Part shown: positions 15,451-23,698 of the stretch, piece by piece
Position numbering within the stretch: position 1 is the stretch's first letter
How the letters are laid out: the number at the start of each line of letters is the position of its first letter
Source: Acidimicrobiaceae bacterium
Lineage (GTDB): Bacteria > Actinomycetota > Acidimicrobiia > Acidimicrobiales > Aldehydirespiratoraceae
Reading direction: 5' to 3'
DNA: 64,000 nucleotides
Assembly (NCBI GenBank): GCA_009835735.1
Contig: VXWX01000010.1
Coordinates: 49,073 to 113,072 of the forward strand
The notes under the pieces: model-generated
Seen by the model: the letters and a program-made list of their open reading frames with translations, nothing else
Database searches by the model: none
What the model was told of the DNA's origin: nothing
Made by a program: the position numbers and the translations under genes

Positions 15451-16935
15451 CTACCGGCCACCGACCCGCTCGCAACCTTCGTATATAATCCCCTTTTTTA
15501 CCTTGCCCAGCGACGTGCGCGGCAGGTCGTCGACGAAGATCCACTCTCGTGGCCGCTTGTAGACCGCAAGCCGCTGCCCGCACCATTGCTCGAGGGTCGC
15601 CGCATCGGGCAGCGCCCCGGCTTCAGGGACTATGTAGGCCGCCGGCACCTCGCCCCAGCGCTGGTCGGGCCGTCCGATGACGGCTGCCTGGGCCACCGCG
15701 GGATGTTCGCCCAGTACCCGCTCCACCTCCGCGGGATAGACGTTCTCCCCGCCGGAGATGATGAGCTCGCGGACGCGGCCGGTGATGTAGACGAATCCGT
15801 CTTCGTCGAGGCGGCCGACATCCCCGGTCCGGTACCACCCGCCCGCGAAGGCTCGGGCTGTTTCGTCGGGACGGTTCCAGTAGTGGGTGAACAGGTTGGG
15901 CCCCCGCAGCCACAGCTCCCCCGTCCGGCCCGGCGCGACGTCGGCTCCAGCGGCGTCGACGAGCCGTAGCTGGCAGTGCTGTGCGGGTCGACCGCATGAG
16001 CCGATCCGATCCGCGTCGCCGTAGCCGAGGACGACCGCGGTCGGGCCGGTCTCGGTCGACCCATAGACCTGCACGACCCGCACGCCGTAGGCGTTGAAGC
16101 GCCGGATGAGTTCTTCGGGAACGATCGAGGACCCGCAGTTGAGAGCACCGAGGGAGCTGAGGTCTTCGGGGGTCAGCGCGCCGCAGCCCAGTAGGGCCTC
16201 CATGGCCGTCGGCACGAGCAACAGGTGCGTCGGTCGATGGCGGCGCAGGATCGCCACGAGGCCGTCGGGATCGAACCTCTCGGCCAGCACGACCGCGCCG
16301 CCGGCAAAGAGGCAGGGGACGGTCTGGATGTTGAGCCCGCCGACATGGAACAGCGGCAGGACCGAGGCGACGACCGAGCCGGTGCCGAACCCCTCGTGAG
16401 CCACCCCGTTCAACACGGTGTAGTGGAGCGACCGCTGCGTCAGCACCGCACCCTTGGGCGTGCCGGTCGTGCCCGATGTGTAGACCAGCAGCAAGGGGTG
16501 CTCCGGTGCGCCCTTCTCCTGAGCGCCCGGTACGGCGTCGAGAGCCTGAGCGGCGAAGGCATCAAGATCTTCTGGTTCGGTGCCGGCACGGCGGAGCAGG
16601 TCCTCAAGGGCCGGCTCGGCCAAGACTACGGACGGCTCGCAGTCCCCAAGCTGGAAGCGAACCTCGGGAGCGGTCAGCCGGTTGTTGACAGGAACCAGGA
16701 TCGCTCCCACGTGGGCGCAGGCGAAGAGCAGTTCCAGCATTTCAACGCGATTGAGGGCGCACACCGCCACGCGGTCGCCCACATCCACGTCGCGGCTGCG
16801 AAGTTGCGCCGCCATGCCTCGAACTCGGGCAGCCAACCCGGCATAAGTGACCTGCCCGCGATCGCTGACGACGGCCGTGCGCTGCGGCGTCCACTGGGCC
16901 CAGTGATCGATCCAGCCGAAGATGCTCGCTCTCAT
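15451..16935 (-). CDS. AMP-forming acyl-CoA ligase, 3' end replaced by the insertion element
   Basis: An ANL-superfamily acyl-CoA synthetase, 494 residues. The AMP-binding P-loop is LLVYTSGTTGTPKGAV (near 150), followed by VYGSTETGP, YRTGDVGRLDEDGF and the C-terminal RVRELIISGGENVYPAEVE. The last native residues are LPRTSLGKVKK, where the Lys after Leu-Gly is the catalytic A10 lysine. Everything after it (GIIYEGCERVGGR) is translated from the right end of the insertion element; the original tail is at 12787-12840. The active site is therefore complete and the enzyme may still work. It follows the molybdenum hydroxylase genes with 23 bases between. Confidence 0.92.
   Translation of the reverse strand: MRASIFGWIDHWAQWTPQRTAVVSDRGQVTYAGLAARVRGMAAQLRSRDVDVGDRVAVCALNRVEMLELLFACAHVGAILVPVNNRLTAPEVRFQLGDCEPSVVLAEPALEDLLRRAGTEPEDLDAFAAQALDAVPGAQEKGAPEHPLLLVYTSGTTGTPKGAVLTQRSLHYTVLNGVAHEGFGTGSVVASVLPLFHVGGLNIQTVPCLFAGGAVVLAERFDPDGLVAILRRHRPTHLLLVPTAMEALLGCGALTPEDLSSLGALNCGSSIVPEELIRRFNAYGVRVVQVYGSTETGPTAVVLGYGDADRIGSCGRPAQHCQLRLVDAAGADVAPGRTGELWLRGPNLFTHYWNRPDETARAFAGGWYRTGDVGRLDEDGFVYITGRVRELIISGGENVYPAEVERVLGEHPAVAQAAVIGRPDQRWGEVPAAYIVPEAGALPDAATLEQWCGQRLAVYKRPREWIFVDDLPRTSLGKVKKGIIYEGCERVGGR
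15470..15493 (-). repeat. right terminal inverted repeat of the IS1595-type element
   Basis: Reverse complement of the left repeat with one mismatch; it ends in TATATAATCCCC and is followed directly by the second TTTTTTAC. It supplies the new stop region of the acyl-CoA ligase gene. Confidence 0.93.
15494..15501. repeat. right copy of 8-bp target-site duplication
   Basis: TTTTTTAC, identical to 12833-12840. On the minus strand it encodes the final V-K-K region shared by both halves of the interrupted gene. Confidence 0.9.
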
Positions 16936-16958
16936 CGCCGGGCCGCGCCCAAGAGCTG

Positions 16959-17426
16959 CTATTCCATCCGGGCGAGCGCCACCGACAGGACGGCGTCGAT
17001 GATCTTGCTGTACCCGGTGCAGCGGCAGAGATTGCCGGCCAAGCCTTCACGTATGGCGGCACCGTCCGGTTCCACGCCGTCGCGCAGCAGCTGTTCGGCG
17101 GCCACAACCATGCCCGGAGTGCAGAACCCGCACTGGGCGGCGCCGTGGGTGACGAAGGCCTCCTGCAGGTCGTTCATCATCCGCCCGCGTCCCGCGATCC
17201 CCTCGATGGTGGTGATTTCGGCACCGTCGATCTGTCCGACGGTCTGCAGGCACGACACCACCGATCTACCGTCGACGATCACGGTGCATGCGCCGCAGTC
17301 GCCGGTGAGGCATCCCCACTTCGTGCCGATCAGGTGGAGTTGCCCGCGCAGCACCGACAGCAAGGTGTCGGACGGATCAACCGGCCGGACCACGGGATCG
17401 CCGTTGACGGTGATGCTGATCCTCAT
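16959..17426 (-). CDS. molybdenum hydroxylase, [2Fe-2S] subunit
   Basis: The small iron-sulfur subunit (155 residues) of a xanthine-dehydrogenase-family enzyme. The plant-type cluster ligands are in GCLTGDCGACTV (residues about 37-48) and VSCLQ; the second cluster is in QCGFCTPGM and GNLCRCTGY. It passes electrons from the molybdenum centre to FAD. The ATG at 17426 overlaps the stop of the FAD subunit (ATGA). The frame extends upstream, but those residues are antisense-like and unconserved. Confidence 0.93.
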   Translation of the reverse strand: MRISITVNGDPVVRPVDPSDTLLSVLRGQLHLIGTKWGCLTGDCGACTVIVDGRSVVSCLQTVGQIDGAEITTIEGIAGRGRMMNDLQEAFVTHGAAQCGFCTPGMVVAAEQLLRDGVEPDGAAIREGLAGNLCRCTGYSKIIDAVLSVALARME

Positions 17427-18358
17427 GCCCTCGCCCCCGAGGAAGCCGCGGCCGGCGCCCGACCGTTCACCGGAGCCAGCCCACCCGGCCACAGCCCTGC
17501 GGCCCTGGCGTGGGCGATCGACAGGGCCCTCGCTGCCAGCACCCCGGCGACGTGGCGGCGATGCTCGGCCGTTCCGCGGGTGTCGCTGATCGGTTCGCAT
17601 GCGGCCGACGCGGCCGCGCTCACTGCGCCGAGTCGCTCGGTTGTGGGTGGCGCGCCGGCCAGCAGCGATTCGAGTCCGGGTACCAGCACCGCGGTGGGTG
17701 CGACTGCGCCGAGCGCCACCCGCGCCTCCTGGACTGCTGCCTCGCGGCCCGTTCTGTCAGTCAGGACCCAGGCAGCGACGCCAACTCCGGCGAGATCCAT
17801 CGCCCAGCGGACCGTCTGGCGCAGATAGCACGAGCCGCTGAGGGCAGGAGCCCGCAGGCGCACGTTCGTCAGGATCTCGCCGGTCCCCAGGATCGTGGTC
17901 CGGGGTCCGGTGGCGAAGTCAGCGACAGCCTGCCGACGCTCGCCGTTAGGGCCCTGGATCGCCGCGACGGCGTCGTGAACCATCAGCGGCGGCGCCAGTT
18001 CAGCGGCTGGAGAGGCGGTGCAGAGATTCCCGCCCAGCGTGGCCATGTTGCGGATCTGCACCGAGCCGAGGACCCTGGCCGCCTCGGCCAGAGCCGAGGC
18101 TCGGACGATGACCGCCGGATCGGATTCGATCTCCCTGACAGTGGCCGTCGCGCCGAGGTGCAGCTCGTCGCCATCCCAGCGAACGCCCCGGAGTTCGTCG
18201 ATTCCGGTCACGTCCACCAGCGGCGCCTGGGGATCGGCGCGACCGAGCCGGCGGTCGATCACCAGATCGGTGCCGCCCGCGATGACCACCGCCTCCGGAT
18301 TGCCGGCCAGGAATGCCACGGCCTCTCGCACCGACCCCGGCCGGTAGTAGCCGTTCAC
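17423..18358 (-). CDS. molybdenum hydroxylase, FAD-binding subunit
   Basis: The medium subunit (311 residues) of the same enzyme. VVIAGGTDLVIDRRL (near 25) and ATLGGNLCTASPAAELAPPL (near 100) are the two FAD-binding motifs of the CoxM/XdhB fold, followed by the CO-dehydrogenase flavoprotein C-terminal domain. The GTG start at 18358 overlaps the stop of the large subunit (GTGA); the open frame upstream is not homologous. Confidence 0.92.
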   Translation of the reverse strand: MNGYYRPGSVREAVAFLAGNPEAVVIAGGTDLVIDRRLGRADPQAPLVDVTGIDELRGVRWDGDELHLGATATVREIESDPAVIVRASALAEAARVLGSVQIRNMATLGGNLCTASPAAELAPPLMVHDAVAAIQGPNGERRQAVADFATGPRTTILGTGEILTNVRLRAPALSGSCYLRQTVRWAMDLAGVGVAAWVLTDRTGREAAVQEARVALGAVAPTAVLVPGLESLLAGAPPTTERLGAVSAAASAACEPISDTRGTAEHRRHVAGVLAARALSIAHARAAGLWPGGLAPVNGRAPAAASSGARA

Positions 18359-20679
18359 CGTGCGTTCTCGTCCGGCACGGGATGCGGGTGCTTGTCCACA
18401 TGGGAGCGCTCGCCGGTCTCGATCCATCGGCGCAGCCTCCAGGGCCGGATCGGATAGGACCGGGGCCGCACCCCTACCGCGTCGGCCACTGCGTTGGCGA
18501 TCGCCGCGGGGGGAAGAATGATCCCTCCCTCGCCGATCCCCTTGGCACCGAAGGGTCCGAGTTCGTCGGCGGTCTCGATGAGGGTCACATCGATCGGTGG
18601 GGCGTCCATGGCGGTGGGCATGCCGTAGTCGTGGAGGTTCGGCGCCGGGAACCGGCCGTCCTCCACGGGGAGTTCCTCGCTCAGCGCGAGGCCGACGCCC
18701 ATGACCGCGCCGCCCTCGATCTGGCCCTCGCAGCTCATGGGGTTGATGGCCCGTCCCACGTCGTGCGCGGCCCACAGCCCGAGGACCCGCACCATCCCGG
18801 TGTCCGGGTCGACCTCGACCTCGGCCACATGAGCCCCGAAGCCGTAACTGGCGGAGATGTTGCCGATGTGGTTCTCGTCCTGGCGCTGGGTGGGTGGGTC
18901 ATAGAAGGCAGAGGTCATGATGATCGAGCTGCCCTCTCGCAGCAGCCGCCGGCGCACGGCCTTCTCGTAGCGCAGGGTTGCGGTGGGCTCTCCGGGCACC
19001 GAGATGACCCCGTCCCGGATGGTGAGCGACCGGGCCGGACGGTCGAGCACCTCTGCTGCCGCCTCCAGGAGCTCGTCGCGGGCCTTGGCCGCGGCCATGC
19101 GGGCCGCGTTGCCGGCGACGAAGGTGGTACGGCTGGCGTGAACGCCCACATCCCAGGGCTTGACGTCGGTGTCGTCGTGGCTGACGCTGACCGCTTCGAG
19201 CGGCACCCCCAGCGTCTCAGCCACGATCATGGCGAGCGCCGTCTCGGAACCCTGCCCGAGTTCCGAGGATCCGGAGATGAGGGCGACTCGTCCCGAGTCG
19301 TCGATCTTGATCATGGCCCCGCAGCCGTCCGATCCGTAGATGCGGGCACCGCCGCCGACGTGCACATACGCCGCCGCGCCGAGCCCCCGGTGCTGGCTGC
19401 GCATCCGGCCGCGGCGCTGGTCCCAGCCGGACTTGCGTCTCACCGTCTCCAGGCACTCACTGAGCCCGCAGGACGTGATCTCCAGGCCTTGGGGGGTCAC
19501 GTCGCCGGGGCGGTTGGCGTTCTTGAGCCTCAGGTCCATCGGGTCCATGCCCAGGGCGTCGGCCAGTTCCTCCATCTGCTGCTCGACTGCGAATGTGGCC
19601 TGGGGATTGCCGAAGCCCCTCACCGAGCCGCCGTAGTTCTTGTTGGTGTAGACGACTTTGGCGGCCAGCCGCGACGTGCCGACCCGGTACATGGAGGTGA
19701 CGGTGTTCATCGCCACCAGCAGCGCGTGCGAGCCCCAGGCGTTGTAGGCGCCATTGTCGGAGACGACCTCGGCGTGGCGAAACTGCAGGGTGCCGTCGGC
19801 GGCGGCGCCCGTTCGCAGCCGGAAGTGGATCGGCTGGCGGGTGCGGGTGCCGGTGAACTCTTCCTCGCGGCTCATGGCCAGCTTGACCGGACGCCCGGCA
19901 GCCCTGGCGAGCATCACCGCGATGAAGTCGTGGGCGTCGATGTCGATCTTGCCGCCGAAGCTCCCGCCTACTGGGGGCTGCCTCACGGTGACGCGCCGCC
20001 AGTCCAGTCCGAGGCAGTCGGCCAGCTCCTTGCGGTACATGAACACCATGTGCACCGGGCTGATGACCTCCAGGTGGCCGTCAGCATCGAAGCCAGCGAT
20101 GACCACATGCGTCTCGATCGGCGCGGGAGCCGCCTGAGGGCTCGAGTAGCTGCCACTCACGATCACCGCCGACCGCCGCTCGGCCTCGGCCAGATCGCCG
20201 GTCTGGAAGTTCCACTCCATTGACACGTTGCCTTCGATGTCGAGCTCGTCGTGGATCCGGGGAGCGCCCGGTTGCAGGGCTTCGAAGGGATCGTCCACGG
20301 CGGGCAGCAACTCGTACTCCACGCTGATCAGGTCGAGGGCGCTCTGGGCGGTCGCCGCGTCCACGGCGGCGACGGCGGCCACCTCGTCCCCGACGCAGCG
20401 GACTACCCGGTCCTTGAGCGGGATGTTGTCGTGGCCGTACCCGAACGGTCGCTGGGTGACGTTGCCGGCGTGGACCACCGCATAGACGCCCGGGACGGCT
20501 TCCGCCGCGGAGGCGTCGACGCTCAGGATCCGGGCATGGGGATACGGGCTGCGCTTGATGGCCCCGGCCAGCAGCCCGCTCATCTTCAGGTCGTCGGCGT
20601 AGGTGGTGCGCCCTGTGACCTTGTCGGGAGCATCGAGTTTCGGGATCCGCTTGCCCACGACTGCGTAGTCGGACCGCAT
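18355..20679 (-). CDS. molybdenum hydroxylase, large molybdopterin-binding subunit
   Basis: The catalytic subunit, about 774 residues. It opens with the conserved VGKRIPKLDAPDKVTGRTTYADD; later come GGSFGGKIDIDAHDF, SVRGFGNPQATFAVE and the C-terminal AKGIGEGG with the catalytic Glu. The RGFGNPQ form resembles aromatic and N-heteroaromatic hydroxylases more than CO dehydrogenase (no AYRCSF loop). I start at the ATG at 20679: a good promoter places transcription initiation about 3 bases upstream, so the message is probably leaderless. The frame is open to 20718, but the earlier ATG would lie inside the promoter spacer. First gene of a three-subunit operon. Confidence 0.9.
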   Translation of the reverse strand: MRSDYAVVGKRIPKLDAPDKVTGRTTYADDLKMSGLLAGAIKRSPYPHARILSVDASAAEAVPGVYAVVHAGNVTQRPFGYGHDNIPLKDRVVRCVGDEVAAVAAVDAATAQSALDLISVEYELLPAVDDPFEALQPGAPRIHDELDIEGNVSMEWNFQTGDLAEAERRSAVIVSGSYSSPQAAPAPIETHVVIAGFDADGHLEVISPVHMVFMYRKELADCLGLDWRRVTVRQPPVGGSFGGKIDIDAHDFIAVMLARAAGRPVKLAMSREEEFTGTRTRQPIHFRLRTGAAADGTLQFRHAEVVSDNGAYNAWGSHALLVAMNTVTSMYRVGTSRLAAKVVYTNKNYGGSVRGFGNPQATFAVEQQMEELADALGMDPMDLRLKNANRPGDVTPQGLEITSCGLSECLETVRRKSGWDQRRGRMRSQHRGLGAAAYVHVGGGARIYGSDGCGAMIKIDDSGRVALISGSSELGQGSETALAMIVAETLGVPLEAVSVSHDDTDVKPWDVGVHASRTTFVAGNAARMAAAKARDELLEAAAEVLDRPARSLTIRDGVISVPGEPTATLRYEKAVRRRLLREGSSIIMTSAFYDPPTQRQDENHIGNISASYGFGAHVAEVEVDPDTGMVRVLGLWAAHDVGRAINPMSCEGQIEGGAVMGVGLALSEELPVEDGRFPAPNLHDYGMPTAMDAPPIDVTLIETADELGPFGAKGIGEGGIILPPAAIANAVADAVGVRPRSYPIRPWRLRRWIETGERSHVDKHPHPVPDENAR

Positions 20680-20718
20680 TGACCGGCGAGTATGTTTCAA
20701 TATGTAGTGACATGTCAA
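20679..20718. promoter_or_regulatory. overlapping divergent promoters with a TGACATGTCA palindrome
   Basis: Minus strand: TTGACA (20713-20718), 18 bases, CATACT (20689-20694), driving the molybdenum hydroxylase. Plus strand: TTGACC (20679-20684), 16 bases, TATGTA (20701-20706), driving the acyl-CoA synthetase. The two occupy the same DNA face to face, so they should compete. A perfect palindrome, TGACATGTCA (20708-20717), covers the minus -35 box and the plus start site, an ideal operator. CAATATGT at 20698-20705 resembles the importer promoter element. Confidence 0.6.
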
Positions 20719-20763
20719 ACTTATTGCGCCGCGGTCGACCGGGTGTGCCGTGCGCGTTGAGCC

Positions 20764-22797
20764 GTGGCTGAGACTCCGGACCTGAACCCGCTATTCCTGC
20801 CCCGGTCAGTGGCGGTGTACGGCGCTTCTACCCGGGATCCGTCCAGACTCGGGAACCGCCTGCTGCGCAATGCCATCGGTTCGGCATTGGACAAGGTGAG
20901 GGTGATCAGCCCGACCTCTGGCACCGCTGAGGGGCTACGCACCACTCGTTCACTGGCCGGTGGTGTGGACCTGGCGTTGATCTCCGTGCCGGCGGTGTCC
21001 GTGGAGGCCGCCATGAATGACGCCGCGGCCGGAGGCGCACGGGCCGCGATCGTGCTGACGTCCGGTTTCGCCGAGACAGGCCAGGAGGGTCGGGCTGCTC
21101 AAGAACGGCTCCGAGCAATCGCTTCCGGAGCGGGAATGCGGTTCCTGGGCCCCAACTGCATGGGGGTGATCAGCCGGCTGGACGGCGGGCGGTGGATGAA
21201 CGGCTCCTACTTCTGGGACGTCGACCTCGCGCCGGGCGGGGTGACCATGCTCAGCCAGTCCGGCGCGTTCGGCGGCATGTTCCTCGCGGAGATGAGCCGG
21301 AGGGGTCTGGGAGTCTGCCGGTTCGCCAGCCTCGGCAATGCTGCCGACGTTGACGAGACACAGGTCTTGCGGTGGCTCGCCCAGGACGACCAGACCAGGG
21401 TCATCGGCCTCTTCGCGGAGGCGCTGTCCGGAGGCCGCGGCTTCGTTGAGACAGTGAGTTCGATATCGGCCCAGAGACCGGTAGTGGTGCTGAAGGCCGG
21501 CAAGACAGCCACCGGCGCCCGGGCCGCCATCAGCCACACCGGCTCCATCGCCGGCGCCCACGGAGCGGCGGCGGCCGCACTCAGGCGAGCAGGCGCGATG
21601 GAGGCGCAGACGGCCGACGAGTTCTTCGACCTGCTGGCAGTGGCCGCCTCCCCCATGCATCCCCCCGCCGGTCCGCGACTAGCCGTCGTGACGATCTCGG
21701 GGGGACCGTCAGTGCTGGCCGCCGACGAGGCAGAACGGCTGGGCCTCGTCCTGCCACGGCTGGCTGACTCGACGCTGAGGGCCCTCAAGGCCGTCGTGCC
21801 CTCGTTCGCCGCGACCGGCAACCCTGTCGATCTCACCCCTCAATGCCCACCTGAGGCGTACGCGCCCGCTGTGAATGCGGTCTACCGCGACCCGACCGTC
21901 GACGGAGTTGTGGTGATCGACTGCGGCCTCGACGTCGTAGAGCTCGCTGACGGCGTGGCCGCAGCCCACAAGCACACCGGCAAGCCGACGGTGGCATTCA
22001 CAACCGACACGCCCATCGTGTCCGGGAGGCTCGCGGCGGCCGGTGTACCCCTGCTGCCCTCGCCCGAACGGGCGGTGAGAGCCTTCGCGTCACTGATGCG
22101 ACGATCGCCGAGACAGCGCTCGATGCGCGGGACGGGCCGACCGGAGCCCGAAGCAAGCACAGCTGAGCCCCGAGACCTCACGGCTCTGACGGAATGGGAG
22201 TCCAAGCAGAGGCTGCGCGGCCTTCCCCTGGTTCCGGAGCGTCGGACCAGATCGCCGGCCGAAGCCGCCCGCGCCGTCGCGGAGCTGCGAGCCCCGCTCG
22301 TCGCGAAGGCCTCCGGCGTCGCCCACAAGTCGGAACAAGGCCTAGTGAGGTTGGACCTGTCCCCCGAAGAGGTTCTCGACGTCTGGCAGGAGCTTGCCGA
22401 CACAGGCGACGGGGCCGTCCTCGTTGCCGAGTTCATCCGAGGCGAGCTGGAACTCGTTGTCGGTGGTCTTCGCGATCCGCACTTCGGGCCGGCCGTCACG
22501 ATCGGGCTGGGAGGCACAGCGGCCGAGATCCTCGACGACACCGTCACCGTCCTCGTCCCGCCCGAGCCGGGAGAGGTCGAGTCCGCGGTCAGGGCGCTCA
22601 AGGGTGCTCCGCTGCTCCACGGCTACCGGGGCGCCAACCCCCTAGACCTCGACGCGCTCGAGGCAATCGTCCAAGCCGTGGCCGACGCCCTCGACAAGCA
22701 GGACGAGATCATCGAGATCGACTGCAACCCCGTGATCATCTGCGGAGGCTCTCCGAGAGTCGCAGACGCCCTAGTGGTCATCAGACGCTCTGATTAA
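20764..22797 (+). CDS. NDP-forming acyl-CoA synthetase, alpha-beta fusion
   Basis: A 677-residue acetate--CoA ligase (ADP-forming)-type enzyme with domains in the order CoA-binding (1-130), succinyl-CoA-ligase-like (150-290, with the phospho-histidine loop ISHTGSIAG) and a C-terminal ATP-grasp (from about 470, AKASGVAHKSEQGLV, ending IEIDCNPVII). It makes or breaks acyl-CoA with ADP/ATP. The GTG start has no strong ribosome-binding site. Transcribed divergently from the molybdenum hydroxylase. Related proteins also act as acyltransferases or as ligases for unusual acids, so the substrate may be a product of the ring pathway. Confidence 0.88.
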   Translation: MAETPDLNPLFLPRSVAVYGASTRDPSRLGNRLLRNAIGSALDKVRVISPTSGTAEGLRTTRSLAGGVDLALISVPAVSVEAAMNDAAAGGARAAIVLTSGFAETGQEGRAAQERLRAIASGAGMRFLGPNCMGVISRLDGGRWMNGSYFWDVDLAPGGVTMLSQSGAFGGMFLAEMSRRGLGVCRFASLGNAADVDETQVLRWLAQDDQTRVIGLFAEALSGGRGFVETVSSISAQRPVVVLKAGKTATGARAAISHTGSIAGAHGAAAAALRRAGAMEAQTADEFFDLLAVAASPMHPPAGPRLAVVTISGGPSVLAADEAERLGLVLPRLADSTLRALKAVVPSFAATGNPVDLTPQCPPEAYAPAVNAVYRDPTVDGVVVIDCGLDVVELADGVAAAHKHTGKPTVAFTTDTPIVSGRLAAAGVPLLPSPERAVRAFASLMRRSPRQRSMRGTGRPEPEASTAEPRDLTALTEWESKQRLRGLPLVPERRTRSPAEAARAVAELRAPLVAKASGVAHKSEQGLVRLDLSPEEVLDVWQELADTGDGAVLVAEFIRGELELVVGGLRDPHFGPAVTIGLGGTAAEILDDTVTVLVPPEPGEVESAVRALKGAPLLHGYRGANPLDLDALEAIVQAVADALDKQDEIIEIDCNPVIICGGSPRVADALVVIRRSD

Positions 22798-22801
22798 TAA
22801 T

Positions 22802-22813
22802 TCAACTAGTTGA
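22802..22813. other. 12-bp palindrome in a convergent intergenic gap
   Basis: TCAACTAGTTGA is a perfect palindrome in the 63-base gap between the ends of two convergent genes. It is AT-rich and has no U-run, so it is a weak terminator at best. Confidence 0.3.
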
Positions 22814-22860
22814 TACATCTTGAGAAGGCTTGCTCCCTTCTCGGGCTCCCCAGCGTCCCG

Positions 22861-23661
22861 TCAGCGGGCCAGGCGGGTTGACACGCGGCCCAGCGGACCC
22901 AGGTCGGCGGACACCTCGGCGCCGGGGCCGACCGGCCTCATCGGGCCGAGCGACCCGGTCATGAGGCACTCACCTGCTCGCAGGGGCGTGCCGCGCTCGC
23001 ACATCACATCGGCCAGCCACACCGCGGCGTTCAGCGGGTTGCCGAGGCACGCAGCGCCGGTTCCTGTAGCGGCGAGTTCACCGTTGATCGTCATGCTCAT
23101 CTCGATGTCCCGCAGGTCCACGGCTTCGAGGCTCACCGGACGGGTACCCACCACATAGAGCCCGCAGCTGGCGTTGTCGGCGACGGTGTCGACGATGGTG
23201 ATGTCCCACCCCGAGATGCGGCTGTCGACGATCTCCAGCGCAGGCAGCACATAGGCCGTCGCGTCGATGACGTCCACCACGCAGTGTCCGTCCTTGTCAA
23301 GGTCACGGTCGATGACCAGCGCCACCTCGGCCTCGACCCGGGGCTGCAGCAGCCGGCCCGCCTCGATGTCGGCGCCGTCAGCCAGGCACATATCAGCGAA
23401 CAGAACGCCATAGTCGGGCTGGTCCACGCCCAGCTGCTCCTGCACCACCTTGGCCGTGAGTCCGATCTTGTGGCCGCTCACCCGGCGGCCGGCGGCCACA
23501 TCCAGCTCGACATTGTGCTGCTGCACTGCATAGGCGGCATCAACATCGGTCGATGTACCCAACACCTCGCGAACGGGGTCGCACGGCACACCGGTCTCCG
23601 CCGCTGTACGCAACTGATCCGCCGCGGCCTCAACCAGCTCCAGACTCATGCCTTCCATCAC
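22861..23661 (-). CDS. 2-oxopent-4-enoate hydratase-like (MhpD family)
   Basis: A 266-residue enzyme of the MhpD/XylJ/HpaH family, which hydrates 2-hydroxypenta-2,4-dienoate after meta-cleavage. SGHKIGLTA (near 62), QPDYGVLFADM, the metal-binding RVEAEVALVI (near 107) and the C-terminal GECLMTGSLGPMRPV are all family features. The start is the GTG at 23661 or one of two ATGs 1 and 4 codons later. It lies 37 bases downstream of the F420 oxidoreductase on the same strand and supplies the step after the C-C hydrolase encoded at 2.6-3.5 kb. Confidence 0.9.
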   Translation of the reverse strand: MMEGMSLELVEAAADQLRTAAETGVPCDPVREVLGTSTDVDAAYAVQQHNVELDVAAGRRVSGHKIGLTAKVVQEQLGVDQPDYGVLFADMCLADGADIEAGRLLQPRVEAEVALVIDRDLDKDGHCVVDVIDATAYVLPALEIVDSRISGWDITIVDTVADNASCGLYVVGTRPVSLEAVDLRDIEMSMTINGELAATGTGAACLGNPLNAAVWLADVMCERGTPLRAGECLMTGSLGPMRPVGPGAEVSADLGPLGRVSTRLAR

Positions 23662-23698
23662 TCCCGCACCGGCCGGGTCACCCTGTCCCGGAGCGCAC

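Larger units (their letters stand above)
12841..15493 (+). mobile_element. complete IS1595-type insertion element with passenger genes
   Basis: A 2,653-bp element bounded by 24-bp terminal inverted repeats with one mismatch (12841-12864 and 15470-15493) and flanked by a perfect TTTTTTAC duplication. It encodes one intact DDE transposase of the ISXO2/IS1595 type and, unusually, about 1.5 kb of additional DNA: a minus-strand coiled-coil ORF, an SLH-domain protein with a structured leader and a 44-residue ORF behind an operator-like site. IS1595-family members with passenger genes are known, but this cargo is not one I recognise. The perfect duplication and intact transposase suggest recent insertion. 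Confidence 0.92.

Noticed and set aside
18313..20223. Long plus-strand frame opposite the molybdenum hydroxylase large subunit
   Set aside because: Antisense of a protein with complete cofactor motifs; no promoter or ribosome-binding site and no recognisable domain.
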